From NCBI GenBank assembly GCA_019633425.1, contig WSUB01000192.1, positions 1 through 64,000 of the forward strand: a stretch of DNA of 64,000 bases, given 5' to 3'. Shown in pieces: positions 47,211 through 58,362 of the stretch (position 1 is the first letter of the stretch; the number at the start of each line of letters is the position of its first letter). Below the pieces are notes generated by a model. It worked only from the letters and a program-made list of their open reading frames with translations. It was not told where the DNA came from and ran no database searches. Position numbers and translations under genes: made by a program. The stretch is from Tulasnella sp. 424 (taxonomy: Eukaryota; Basidiomycota; Agaricomycetes; Cantharellales; Tulasnellaceae).

Positions 47211-48752
47211 TGGTTCCATTTTTGGAATCCGAGGGCACTCCGCCCAGTGGGGGCACCGACGGCTGAGGCGGGTTCAAATCAGGAATTGCCGTAATCCGGA
47301 TGAGTGCCAGACTCACCACCCATTTCACCTCGTCACAGCACTGGGAAACGGTAGGCCTTTCCCTGTGATCTAATATCCAACAGTCTGCCATAAGGTTGCA
47401 AAGCCTGACGATTTGTGACAGTTGCGCGTGTTCACTGGTTGAAGGGGTCTTGCCCTCGATCACCCTCAGTGTAATGGCAGCTCCCGATTCAAGTTCGGGA
47501 AATGGTAGCTTATCCGTCATAATCTAGTAAATAACCCACAGCTGATGTTTAGCGACCACGACGCAAGCTCACAACTTCGGGAGTCGGCCCACCTCCCAAC
47601 ACACCCATCCAGCTGACCAGATATCGCTGGGTAAACCTGGATGATTCCCGTTCACGACTTCCGGAGGCGCCCAACGGAGTGACCAAGCAGGACCTGTCAG
47701 GGTTAGCTGATTGCCAGTAGCAACGATGTGTATTTTGGGGTGATCCTGCTCTTTAGTTGGGTCCTCCTTCGCTTCTTGACTCCCTTCTTCTGCGGGCCGG
47801 TCTTCCGTCTTCTTTAGGACACGAGCTGAACCAAAATCTGTGATTATTGCACGGTATGAGCAGCTGACGAGAATGTTGAGCTAGCACGTCGTTGCGATCA
47901 GATGCGAGTTGCTAAGTGAATGTGGGTTGAGCAACCCACCGACTTGAGGTCACCATGACAGATTGGCGGCTCGCGAGTGTGAAGATACTTGAGACCCTCG
48001 AAGGTATCCTGGATCTAGAATGAAGATGCGCTCGTCTTGTCACGGAGGGTCTCCCTCGGGGCAAATAGTCGCTTACGAGGGAAATGCGCTCAGGGATTTC
48101 CCATTTTCCCGTCGCAAGGAATTCGCTGACATTTCCATTCGGCTCCCAAGATAAAACTATCCACGCATCTCCGTTTTCGAGATCATCCATGAAACCGATC
48201 AATCGGACGACGTTCTCGTGCGATAATCTAGCCATGATCTCCACCTCGTGAGTAAATTCCTAAGTGACGTGGGGTAAGTGTTTGTAGTGAATAACGAATA
48301 TTATCATTCCTACATTGGAGAACATATGTTTATCCATGCCTTCGTGATATCGAAGCTTCTTCACTGCGACCTGCTTTTTGCGACTCCACATCCGTCGTTT
48401 GAATGTTGCTTGGGCCACTTCAGCTTTGCCGCCACCTTTCCGCGGTCCCGAAGATGTAACGTTGATTTCATTGGGATAGATTCGGAAGCTCGACATATTG
48501 TTGAGTCTCTCCTGCTGCAAATAGCCCTCCTCGTCAATTTCATACACTACTCAAGCACGAAGTATGCCTTACGGCAGATAGCTTTTCCGGCTTCGTTTCA
48601 CCAGTAGCTCCCTTTGAGCCGCCTTGCTTTTTATCAACAGAGGGCCCTCCTGCTGCATCCACATCATTAGAGGGAATTCGAGGTATAGGGGTTGGAGTCA
48701 GGGGATGGAGGCTCAGGCCTTTAACGGGGGACTTGGCGACGGGTGTTGTCAT
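43837..48752 (-). CDS. TKL protein kinase with about 28 TPR repeats
   Basis: From the ATG at 48752: a Pro/Ser-rich N-terminus, an intron beginning GTGAAACG that keeps phase, then a kinase with KKQVAVKKLRYHEG (Lys), HEVEIMARLSHENVVRLIGF, ICHGDLKS (catalytic Asp, HGD for HRD), ITDFGSARV, RWAPPEVV and SDIWSAGWVCWEVMTDKLPF. It should be active. The open block 47520-43837 then codes about 28 TPR units of 40 residues, with a consensus like TLxGLGxVYRAQSKYTQAE then SYxxAQxIYARIGDDQGxAN. Units 21-22 are decayed. Units 12-13 and 15-16 are nearly identical. The protein ends PQQSQSTNP. The architecture resembles TKL-TPR proteins of Cantharellales. The partner of the solenoid is unknown. Confidence 0.88.
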
Positions 48753-50084
48753 GAGGAAATCCCGGAAGGAAGTGCAGTATAGCCAACTTTGGTAAATGGA
48801 GGAGGAAGGGGGAAAGGATGCAGTAGCGGTGGAGCAGCGGGTGGCGCTTGCTCGTGTTCGCCAAGGTCACCGAACAATTCTGCGCGGTTTTTCTGACACT
48901 TCCCTTGGCCCCCCGGTCACCTCATCCCCTTGCACATGGCCAAAATCATCATAATGGGAGATGGGAAGCAAAGAAAAAATACACCCACCCCGTGCATACC
49001 CGGGGCCCCTTTGTTCGGGAAGAAAGCGCACTACGCTTTCTCCGTGGCACGGGGTGGGGGCCGGTCATGCATTCACTCTTCATTCCTTTCCCCCCGTTGC
49101 GCCCAGTGACCCAGCTGCAGTGAACCAAAGGCCCAGAATATTTGGTCAGATAATCTTCGCGGACGCCTGCAGAACGAAACCTTTTGTGGCATCAGGTAGG
49201 ACGGAAGCGGGATCAAGAGGGAGTAGGTGACATATGTTGAAGAGGCGCGGCTAATTCTGCTGATAGTGAGAGCCATCTCGAAGATGCCCTTCCCAACAAT
49301 TCGCCGAGGGTCCTTTCGAAACTCGGGTCAGAGGTGAGGGTGCTCCCCTCCTTCTATACAGCTAAATGCGATAGTCAGCGCCAAGAAGCACCAAGAGACT
49401 ATTTTTCGCTCGCGAGGGCCGCCCAGGTTTCGAGAAATGACCAGATGGGTTCGTAGCTGGCAATTCAGCGTTTGCCAGTCCCATGTTACGTCACAATTTC
49501 ACGTCGATCTCTCCCGCCCCATGCAACCAAGGTTGCGTGGCTGCCTCCCACCAAACACTCCAAGGCTGACTAGCCCTTTTATGCAACTTCCGGCGGATTC
49601 CATTGGTCCAGTGATCATAGATATAAGTAGACAAAGGGCCCGATCAAACACAGTGGTAATATAAACGATGCTATCATTGCCAGGTTTATATAAATAACGC
49701 GGTTCCACCTTCGTCTTCGAATGCGTCGCCTTTTCCGCAGGGAAAGAGAGGGAGAGGCCCGACCTCCCGCGTCGGCTCAGAGTCGTTTTATGAAAAAGAA
49801 AGCCCATGTTCACCTTCACACAACTATCTTTGTCCGATTGAAAATCTTGGATGCTTCAATCGATCATCTGTTGCACGCCATTGGGCTGCGCTGGAACAAC
49901 AAGACGCTTTTGAGAGACGCCTGTAGACGCGAGCTGTCATGGACCCGAAAGCCCCCTGGATGACATCTTCACACTCGAGCCATGTTTCAAGAATCCCCAT
50001 TAAGATAAGAATGCTAGCGAAGCCGAATCACTAAAGGGTGGGGGTGTGGCGAAGGGCAAACGTCAGGCAACCCTGATCAAGCTA
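48753..50084. other. Intergenic region with a possible remnant of block Y
   Basis: This holds the TPR-kinase promoter region. At 49190-49400 the sequence is distantly like the end of repeat block Y (for example AAGAGGGAGTAGGTG and AAATGCGATAGTCAG, against GAGAGGGAGTAGGTG near 40995 and AAATGCGATGGTCAG near 43620). A plus-strand TATATAAATAA at about 49687 precedes an 80-codon open frame (49721-49963) with no recognisable content. I do not call it a gene. Confidence 0.4.
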
Positions 50085-51566
50085 TCACCTGTCCTCAAAA
50101 TCGTACCCCAGAGCTCCGGGTGATGTCAGGTTTTGCAGAAGAGGGTTGAGCTGGGCAAGTTCATCTCGTATCCGGTTTCTCGCTGTTTCGTCTACTTTCT
50201 TCAGGATGAACGAGATGATTCGCTATTCGACGTTGGTCCCTCAGTACGGGTCTGTGGTAGCTAGCCAAGCGGTTCACGCTCACCATTATCTTCTGGTCTG
50301 CTTTCGCAAACATATCACCATATGCCACACTCCAAGTCGGAGGAGGGGAAGCTGGATGTCCTGGGATATTCGACGATGAAAGACCACCTCCACCCGCAAT
50401 GGCAATCGCTGGCATGAATCCTGACACACCGATGTGGCCTACACCTGGCATCGGAGACATACGATCCGCCGTGGTACCGGAAGCGGCCATCGCAAAGTAA
50501 TTTGACATAGACTGCTCGGAGGCCGGTGACTGGACGCTACTTGGTTGAGTCGGTGGCATGGATGTTGGCGGAGACAGGCCGAAAGCAGTTTGCGCTCCGT
50601 GGCTGGGCGAAACAATTGAGGATGGGCCCAGGATGTCGCTGATTTTCTTGTAGATCTCAGCTAGGACGTCAAACAACGAAAAAACGACTTGGAAATGATC
50701 TAAGGCAAACGGCTGGGCATCGCAGAAATCAGGGATCCGTGACTTTGGTCGGAAATGCTTCTGAGAGCAACTCACGATATTAGGCGAGACGAGATAGGAG
50801 GCGTCGACGTCAACATATGTTCCATATTCTCCCGCCGCGTTTCTCTTCGGTACTTTAGATCCCCTGAACAGATTACGCTGTCGAGGAAGAAGATGAGTTT
50901 CCCCTAAACGGTACATATTGCCCTTCTGCTTACCATTTTCGGTTTCAAAGCATTGTCTTCAGGGACAGCTTCAAACTCTTGTAATAATCGTAGTAATGAA
51001 GCCAAATAATCTTGAGGTTGAGATATGTCCAACAAGCTCGACAATGACATCCCTAGAATTGCGTATCGTATTGTCCTGTACCGGGATCAGTCGCAAAGAC
51101 CTCAAAATGTGAGCCCGGCTGAGAGACCCACCGTTGTTTCTTCAACTGAACCCCAAACGCGCGCTCTAGATCCGCTCGAGTAAGAAGAACAGTTTCCATC
51201 CAGAAGGCCTGTCTGAAACCCGATCAAAACACGTCAACTCTGTGCGTCGCGTAAGACTCCGCAGTTCATTCCGAATAGCCATTGGCCTCACCCAGAGTGA
51301 ATCTCCTTTAACGCGCGTAAAGCCAACAACCGTCTCCGAATCAAGTCTCGCAGGTACTCTACGGATGAAGATTGTGTGATCGGCAATGGCGGTGCGGACG
51401 CCGCGGAAGAAATCGTTGGAACGTTGGAGGTTTCGGAATACAGAGACTGTGAATCCCATTCCTTTGGTGTTGGAGTGACATGGCCCGATGCTGATGACGA
51501 TCCTGTCTTGAAACCGGATAGTAGATTGGATGCAGACGACTTGCGGCGTATACCTGGTCGAGACAT
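50085..51566 (-). CDS. Conserved basidiomycete protein of unknown function
   Basis: I recognise the family style but not a function. Spliced in phase from the ATG at 51566: MSRPGIRRKSSASNLLSGFK, a Ser-rich region, VEYLRDLIRRRLLALRALKE, WMETVLLTRADLERAF, RYAILGMSLSSLLDISQPQD, LASLLRLLQEFEAVPED, RNLFRGSKVPKRNA, LDHFQVVFSLFDVLAEIYKK, ISDILGPS, a Ser/Pro/Gly-rich insert, SPPPTWSVAYGDMFAKADQK, ISFILKKVDETARNRIRDEL, ending near LGYDFEDR with a TGA at 50085-50087. It is mostly helical with a disordered insert. Around eight introns. The ATG is chosen because MSRPG matches the usual family start; an upstream extension would need a non-ATG codon. Confidence 0.65.
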
Positions 51567-51844
51567 GGATATAATTATTGGGTTCAAGTATTAACCTGAA
51601 GTAGCTTCGAGAGACAGTGAGAATGGAAATTGATGCAGGTCGTTGCCTATAGATGAGCAGCACCGAATGCCTGGTGCGTGTTGCGCGCTTGGGGTGTTGG
51701 TTCGAAGTCCAGGGGTGACAGGGGATAGCGAACTGGACTGCCGTGCTTATCTCCGAAAGGGTTTCCCTCCTCAAGATTGACTCTGGTCCTTTCTTCAACA
51801 ATCTCCTCCTCTTTCCATCCTCCACTTATCATCCCCCACTTATC

Positions 51845-52562
51845 ATGACCACACCACAAGATATCGGTACCCAAGTGAGCTTTGCGATTGCGTACATGAT
51901 AACGCAGGACCTCACTCTCGCGCCTTCAGTTCGTCCAATATTACTACGCCACATTCGACGGCAACCGTCCTGGTCTCGCCCCTCTATACGTCAGTAAGCT
52001 CTCCTACTTATAGTACAAGTCTTGCTGAACTAACCTCAACCTCTCGTGCATTTGGGATCCTCGTCGTTTTCGACCCGACCGCGATACCGGGACCCTTCAT
52101 TCGTGGATCAAGCGGGATCACTCAAGTCTTCATTGGGAAGGGCAGACATTTGGGGGCACCACGAATATTGTTGAAAAGATTACAGTGAGGCACTGCGACT
52201 CCCTAAACTGTAGAGCTTCCTGACATTCTCTTTAGTCACTCCCCTTCCAATCGGTTAAGCACCAAGTAACCACGCTGGACGCGCAAGCTGCCAGCCCAAC
52301 GACAATCATTGTGATGGTCACCGGCGCATTAGTTGTTCGTAGAAGCTTAAGCCAAGATGACGTTGCTTAGCTGACTCGTTATTTCCCTTTAAGATTGATG
52401 ACAGCCCGCCCATGCAGTTCAGTCAATGTTTCCATCTCGTTCAGGATGGCAGCTCGTTCTACGTGTACGTTGGAGGTCTCGTTGCTTTGCAATGGCCGTT
52501 GTTGATCTATTTCCCGATCCTGCAGGCATAACGATCTCTTCAGACTGAATTTGTCAGGGTAG
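51845..52562 (+). CDS. NTF2: Nuclear transport factor 2 (Ran-GDP importer)
   Basis: NTF2 carries Ran-GDP into the nucleus by binding Ran and FG nucleoporins. Six exons read MTTPQDIGTQ, FVQYYYATFDGNRPGLAPLY, RDHSSLHWEGQTFGGTTNIV, EKIT, SLPFQSVKHQVTTLDAQAAS, PTTIIVMVTGALV, IDDSPPMQFSQCFHLVQDG, SSFYV and HNDLFRLNLSG, with a TAG at 52560-52562. This covers the whole fold of about 125 residues with normal spacing. The second intron (about 51989-52111) is longer than the others, and the acceptor giving LYRDHSS was chosen because it restores family spacing. The acidic and aromatic Ran/FG-facing residues look conserved. Confidence 0.9.
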
Positions 52563-54228
52563 AGGGATTGCTGCTACACTTGGAAACACATCTCACAGTG
52601 GGTAGTATAAGTAATAACTAAATACTCGATTGCGGCGCATATTAGACGAGTATCGAGCGTAATAGGACGTGTTCTGTGGCGAATTTCATGAAATAAACAA
52701 CCTTTCCATACCACCCATCGACGGCGTCTATTGCAACCCATCACCCCCTTCTATAATGGTCGGAAGAGCAAATCAAATGCCCGAAAAAAAAAAGATAGAA
52801 ACCCGTAAGGCTAGGCACGAGGCCAAGGAACAGGCCATTGATGCGTACCCGAGGGAGAAAGAGGAGGGGGGAAGCGAGGGGCACGTCGATTCAAGACTTC
52901 GCTTGAGCCCAGTTCTCGGACGATACAGCGCCGGGGTAAGGGCATAAGTGCTATCGAGGACTTTGAAAGGTCCAAAAGGGCACGATCTGGTCCAGGGGCT
53001 CTGTCGGAAACGCGTCGAGGCGCGTCGATGGTGCGTCAAGGACTGGGGAGGTCACGTAAGAAATCCCCTCTTTTCTTTGTTTGAGCACCATACACTCAAT
53101 TCCTCAATTCCTTAGAAGTTTGGGGGATATGTAGATAATATATATATAAGACTGTCTGTAAATTTTCGTGGCTCTATCGCACAATACTGTAGAGAAACCC
53201 GCAGAACCGCTTAGCTGCGTCAACGAGGGGTGGATGACTGCAATTGAGGAAGTTGTTGTTTGGTGAAGACGCATCCCATCCGGATCTTCGAAGTTACCGT
53301 GCATCGAAACTGTCGGAGTTAATCAAAACGGGGGTTCGTATATGAAGGCTTGTCATTTTCAGCCAGAATGGAAGACTGGGGAGCAACGGCACTTGACCGC
53401 AAAAATGGTAACCTTGGGGTGACTCATCTTATCGCCAGGTCCACTACATCAATATCCCAAGCTACTTCCCCTTTCACCGCTTGATCCACCCCCTCACACA
53501 CATCGAAACCAGTGAGTTGTGAGGGTTGTGATATCAGTCAAGTATTGTCCTCCAGGTTCGCTGCAAAACTTAAAAACGCCCACCTTGCCGAGTATCCGCC
53601 CGTCACCTTTCTCTACTAAACGACTTGAGGATGAGTATTTCGAGCTCTTTTCATATACCTTCTACCAGGGGTTGCCCCTAGCCTTTAAGCTGCTCGCAAA
53701 AGCATCCTCTTGCACCACTCAAGCAATTGCTCCTATACATCGCCAGTTTCCTGTTTCCTATCCTGCGTCGTGAACGAGACTAAATAAATGTCAGAGCATG
53801 AGGAAGGTGAGTAAGTGTCGGCCTTTGGAACCGGGTCTAACGGATAGGTGTTGTGAGATAAGCTTAGAGCAACCGCCCTTCCTCGCTTGTAATTGGGTAC
53901 TTCATCCCGGGAGCCACTCAACACACCAGGGGAAACAACCACCAAGGCATACGCGCTTGTATTTGGGCCCAGAAGGAAATTTAGAGAATGACATTCACAT
54001 CGAAATGTGCTCTATGATAGCATGACTTATAAAGAAATGGAAAGGGTGGGTGATAGCTTGGTGGGATAAAAAAGGGGTGCGGGAGACGGGGCGGGCCAGC
54101 GTAATGCGCGGCGTAGTGAAGTTACGAACCAGGATCAGTCGGCGAATAAGTATCCGGCAAAACAGTACAGCACGGGAGAAAGAATACAAGGGGACCGATA
54201 GCACTACAGTCGCGGGTAGCAGCAACGC
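52563..54228. other. 1.7-kb region with no recognisable gene
   Basis: An AT dinucleotide run (TATATATATA) lies near 53140. Short open frames occur on both strands but none shows splice structure, codon pattern or motif content that I can support. Confidence 0.4.
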
Positions 54229-55098
54229 TTACAGGTTAGCAAGTACAACGGCCGTGAGGCAGCCTCCGAGCTTGCGACAACGGTCGGGATCGCAGACATT
54301 GACGAGGCCGAGTCGCTCCAGGGCTCCTTGGAGGACGTCGGGAGCGAGGAAGTCGGAACGACGTTGCAGGTCGTCGATCTTCCTTTCCATCGCTTCCTTC
54401 TTCTTCTTCAGCTCCTCCAGGTCACGGAAAACCTTTTCCGCCTCGTATTCCGCGTCCCAGCACCGGTTCTGTTCCTGCTCCAACCAGTCCTCGGCCCTCC
54501 TCCGACGAACGATCTCGGCCTTCAGTCGTTCTTCTGCCAGTCTCCGAGCCTCGACTTCCTCGTCGCGCTGGCTGAGGAATTGTTGGTGGGCCGTGGCCGG
54601 CTGAGACGACGCCGTCGAGCTTTTTAAGGACCCGGTCTTGGTGGGCCTCTTGACGCTTGAGTTGCGCGATGGCGGCCTCGAGCTCGCCCTTCTCTCTGGT
54701 GGCCGTGATTGGGTCGGGGGAATAAGGGGCGGTTGTCGGTGTGGTGGCCGACTCCGCGTATTGTGTCGCCAAAAGGGGGGAAATGTTGGCCAATGCTACC
54801 ACGCTGGCGGTGGTAGAAGGCGTTGCGGTCGCTAAAGGGACCGCGGCAGTGGAGATGATCTTGACGTTTTGCGTTCCAGTTGAGGGATGCTAAACGAGGG
54901 GAGGGGTACCAGTTAGTCGGACGCGAACTAGGGACACTCAAGCCACGAATTCGAAATCACCGTAGGCATCAAACGACGCAAATGGAGAGCTTTGAGAATG
55001 CTTCGAACAGCTCCTCTTAGCTTTGAGGGCTTCTGTTCGAGCGGGGTGGTAGGGGCTGCGGGCTTGCTCGAGACGCTTGCGAAGACGTTGAATAACAT
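54229..55098 (-). CDS. Orphan coiled-coil protein
   Basis: No family recognised. It starts MLFNVFASVSSKPAAPTTPL at 55098, splices from LRRLMPT to HPSTGTQNVKIISTAAV (phase 0, intron about 54895-54965), then has a Thr/Ala-rich stretch and a coiled coil: EKGELEAAIAQLKRQEAHQD, FLSQRDEEVEARRLAEERLK, RAEDWLEQEQNRCWDAEYEA, LEELKKKKEAMERKIDDLQR. The end, FLAPDVLQGALERLGLVNVC and ANL, has a stop at 54229. The two coiled-coil halves are in different frames, joined in phase only by a 31-nt GT-AG segment at 54601-54631. Otherwise there is a frameshift. The first residues resemble those of the next gene upstream. Confidence 0.5.
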
Positions 55099-55409
55099 GG
55101 CGAGTATTGAAAGGTTGGTGGGTTTGATACGATGTAAGATGGAATGGGAGGCAATTGCTGAAGGTGTTGAGGCAAAAAAGTCAAGGGGGGAGGTCGAATA
55201 TGGCGGGCCCGTAGGCAAGAACGATGACGATGATGGCGAGAAATTTCATGGTGAATGTAAGGAGAATGGCAACGAAGAGCGTCGGTGGGGTGGCTAGTGG
55301 TTGCGACGGGGTTGGGGGGAAATAGAAAGTGACGGGCTGAGGCCAAAGACGAAGAAGTTGAAGGACGTGACTGAAATTCAAGAAATATTCTAGAGATAAT
55401 TAATTCTAG

Positions 55410-55742
55410 CTAAAAAAAGCGGCGCGAGAGAGAATACTTACGTTTGAGGAAGTGGATGGGCTGGGGGTGGCACTTTTGAACGTGCCCAGCATGAGCGGGC
55501 GACGATGATACTCCTGGCTCGAAAGCATGAGCGTCGTTTAAAACACGTTCGAATGATGGTGACAAACTCACCCGGATCTCAGAAAGAGGGGACTTCGACG
55601 CTTTTAGAACGCGTCCAAACGCGGAAGGCGTCTTCGGACGCGTTGCGGTGGGTTGGGCTGGCTTTTGTTGCGCATGGGTCGGCTTGGTCGTCTTAGCGGT
55701 GGACTTCTTGACCGAGAAGGTGGAGAAGATGTTAAAGAACAT
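55410..55742 (-). CDS. Small orphan protein
   Basis: The open frame starts MFFNIFSTFSVKKSTAKTTK at 55742, very like the first residues of the neighbour at 55098. The sequence is basic and Ser/Thr/Pro-rich (FGRVLKASKSPLSE). Read without splicing it is 110 residues. GT-AG pairs inside it (GTGAGTTT near 55572, GTAAGTAT near 55442) could instead splice it into a longer product reaching 55017. I cannot choose between these. No function is recognised. Confidence 0.35.
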   Translation of the reverse strand: MFFNIFSTFSVKKSTAKTTKPTHAQQKPAQPTATRPKTPSAFGRVLKASKSPLSEIRVSLSPSFERVLNDAHAFEPGVSSSPAHAGHVQKCHPQPIHFLKRKYSLSRRFF

Positions 55743-55832
55743 GATAGGAGAGAGTATAGAGCTGCGAAGGCTGGGGAGGAAGGCAAGAGATCGAGAGCTG
55801 GGTGCGAGGAGGCGAGTGCGACTTGGTCCAAC

Positions 55833-55968
55833 CTAAAAACAACCAAAGTGAGCATCCAGCCCGACATTCTTATCGAAATTACTCGCGTTGACCAGTTGAG
55901 GCTGTGACTGCGTAGTGGTAGATGCAGCTGAGCTGGGGGCCGAGAAGCTGACGGAAATCTTGCATAAC
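55833..55968 (-). CDS. Very small orphan reading frame with its own TATA box
   Basis: Forty-five codons starting MLCKISVSFSAPSSAASTTT at 55968. A TATAAAAG lies about 120 bp upstream, which supports transcription. The frame may stop in FGCF, or splice at GTCAACG near 55895 into a frame that runs open to the MFFN start of the next gene. A longer two-gene product is therefore possible. No function is recognised. Confidence 0.3.
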
Positions 55969-56085
55969 ATGACGGGGGTTGGGAGTCTCGAGGGGTGAGT
56001 CAACAGAGAGACAACATCCGAGAGGGGGAGGAGGTGGAGTGGGGAAGGGACTTCTGAGGTAGCAAGAGTCGAGATGTAGAGCGAC

Positions 56086-56093
56086 CTTTTATA
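56086..56093 (-). promoter_or_regulatory. TATA box upstream of the orphan cluster
   Basis: TATAAAAG on the minus strand, about 118 bp before the ATG at 55968. The region down to the ATG is pyrimidine-rich, as in many fungal 5' leaders. Confidence 0.6.
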
Positions 56094-56108
56094 GACGAGT
56101 CCTCTCAT

Positions 56109-57098
56109 ACTGTCCCAAGGCAGTCCAGGGACAACCCTTCTTGTCCTTGGACATAGTTGCTCGTCATCGACTGCCTATTTTGGGGCGCCACTTGAACGAC
56201 AAGGAGTATTTCAAGTCAAGACACGTCACACGACGTCGACGCATAGTGACAAGTAATAAACGACGTCATAAGAAATGTCCAGATGTAAACATTTACCTGA
56301 GCTAAAAAAAGCTACCCAAGAGTTGAGTCCAAAAGAGAGGGCGAAATGCATATGACGTGCAACCAAAAGTATTCCCTCACTGGCACTGGCATTCCTCGAT
56401 TACATAACTCGCTACACCTCGATCTAGACGTACAATACACGCAGCTTTGAAACAATTGCTTGACCGTCCAAGAAGGCCATGCCCGAGGATGGAAGCGACT
56501 AGAGTTTGTTGTTGGCGTCACGTGTTTCTGTATACTGCCAAGACGCCAGGCACGTTCAGCCCATTCACTGACAACATCCTCAATTGGGATTTGCACCCAG
56601 CAAATAACTAGCGGTTCATGTCGGGTACCAAGACAACGTCAGAGGCAAAAATGTCTTCCTTCGGGTGTTCAGCTTTGGTGGTGTCATCCTCCCCTGACAG
56701 CAATAAAAGGAATATATCCAATATTTGGCAATTTGAATGCGTTTTGACGGTTTGGCGTCCTTTTGGTGCGCTGCGTCCTACCCAAGCAACGTAGTTTTCG
56801 CCCTTCTGCTGAGGGTCATGATCGAGGCCCTAAGTTGGAGACTGATCATAAGTCCTGTCCCTCTCATCAAATATCCAAGCGACACCGTCTTTGCCTTCAG
56901 CTGGGTGCTAATAAACTTGTTCTGGGTCCGGCTATCGATCTTAAGCTTGGCGACTGCAGCAGCCTTGCCAGCTGAATTCGCCCAATCCGTTCTCCTTTCC
57001 ACACGCATATAACAGCCTTCCTCCACGGAATTGTTCGATTTATTCGTTGGGGGTAATGGGGGAAGGACCAACTTCTCAGACAAAAGGCCACACAGTAA
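56109..57098. other. Intergenic region, nothing recognised
   Basis: About 1 kb between the orphan cluster promoter and the 3' end of the J-protein gene. No convincing coding or repeat signal. Confidence 0.4.
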
Positions 57099-58129
57099 TC
57101 ACCCGAGGACATTCGTCTTTGCCTTTTTCTTCTTCTTTCCTGAAGCGAACGCTCTCCAAGAGTCGACTCGCTGCTCCCGTCCTTCTTCCCATGCCTTGTC
57201 GTCCTCAGCCTTACGCTTGCGCTGGAGGACCTCTTCTTCCTTCTTCTTCGCTTCCAGTCCCTCATTGGCCATTGCTAACTTGACAGCTCTAAGGATAATC
57301 CAAGGCGTGTCAGTTCATCCTAGTCGATTTGGTCATCAATTACCACCTTCACTCACGTGCGTCGTCGCACCTCTTCGTTAATAAGCAACTCTTTAGTCTG
57401 CTGTTGTATCCTCTCTTTAAGACCTGGCTGAAGCTCCTTGACTTTTGGATCGTCGTCTGAGATGGTGGAAGGTAACGAGAGAGTCTTCAAAACTAGGGCA
57501 CGTGCTTGAATATAAACACCATCGAGCTCGTCTCGCTTGGCCTTATCAGTAAGTTCCGACTCTGCCTGGTCGAGGGTTGGAAATCAATTAGAGATAGGTC
57601 ACTGCGGTTTACGCTTGATTGAGATATACCTTTTTGAGCCGGTCAAATGCTTCCGACGCCTGAGCATGGGATGCCTTGTCTGGATGGATAACTAGATGGA
57701 TAGCAGTCACGATAAACTTAGCACACGGATAGCTAGCCAGAGCCATAGATAGACTCACATAGCGACAGTGACCGATACTTCTTTTTGATCTCGGTGTCCG
57801 TAGCTCCGGGCTCGAGGTCGAGAATCGCATACGGACTAAACTCGTAGAGGAAATCAGTAAAAGCCACCACAACATAAGAATGTTATTGCATACTTGAGCC
57901 TGAAAGCCTTCATAATTCGCTCAACCTATAAGCACATGCCAGCAATAAGTGGGGTTAGCCCAATCGCGTTCCCGTGGCTCAAACTTACTTCATAATCCCG
58001 CTGGAACGCACTTTCTTCTTGAGCGAGAAGCTTGTCTATATCATCTACATTTGTACTGGGAGTTGCTGCTTGGGCTTTTGAGCTACTGGGAGTTGCTGGC
58101 TGGGCTTTTGAGCTTGACGCTTCTGCCAT
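57099..58129 (-). CDS. DNAJC8/Spf31-like spliceosomal J-domain protein
   Basis: A nuclear J protein of the DNAJC8 group, associated with spliceosomes and HSP70. From the ATG at 58129: a Ser/Ala-rich start with a short direct repeat (SSSKAQPATP, SSSKAQAATP), DIDKLLAQEESAFQRDYE, VERIMKAFRL, then the J domain SPYAILDLEPGATDTEIKKK, YRSLSL, IHPDKASHAQASEAFDRLKK. The HPD motif is intact. The C-terminal helical region typical of DNAJC8 follows: ELTDKAKRDELDGVYIQARA, KELLINEEVRRR, EGLEAKKKEEEVLQRKRKAE and SGKKKKAKTNVLG, with a TGA at 57099-57101. A basic end suggests nuclear location. It diverges from COG4 across 233 bp. Confidence 0.85.
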
Positions 58130-58362
58130 GTATTAGCAGGGGGTGTGGTGGGAGGTTGCAAGCCGGTCCGAAGTAGAATAATAGCCGCCAGATGCGTGTT
58201 TACGCTCTACCTTGCTCGCATTGGATCCTCAAGACGCGTCTTCACCCTTGTGTATCAAACACTAAAGCTCAAGTCTAAATTGGAACGTCTTGGGTCACTT
58301 GTTGTGTATATAATCGAACGACGAGGGCACGAGTTGCCCTCCAGAAGCACCAGGATTCGAAA
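58130..58362. promoter_or_regulatory. Divergent promoter (J protein / COG4)
   Basis: 233 bp lie between divergent start codons. No TATA is obvious. Confidence 0.5.

Noticed and set aside
43785..47373. Series of plus-strand open frames with repeated content
   Set aside because: They repeat every 120 bp because they are shadows of the TPR units on the minus strand.
49721..49963. Plus-strand 80-codon gene behind a TATA-like sequence
   Set aside because: No family, no splice signals and no codon or motif support beyond a chance TATA. It is mentioned only in the intergenic entry.
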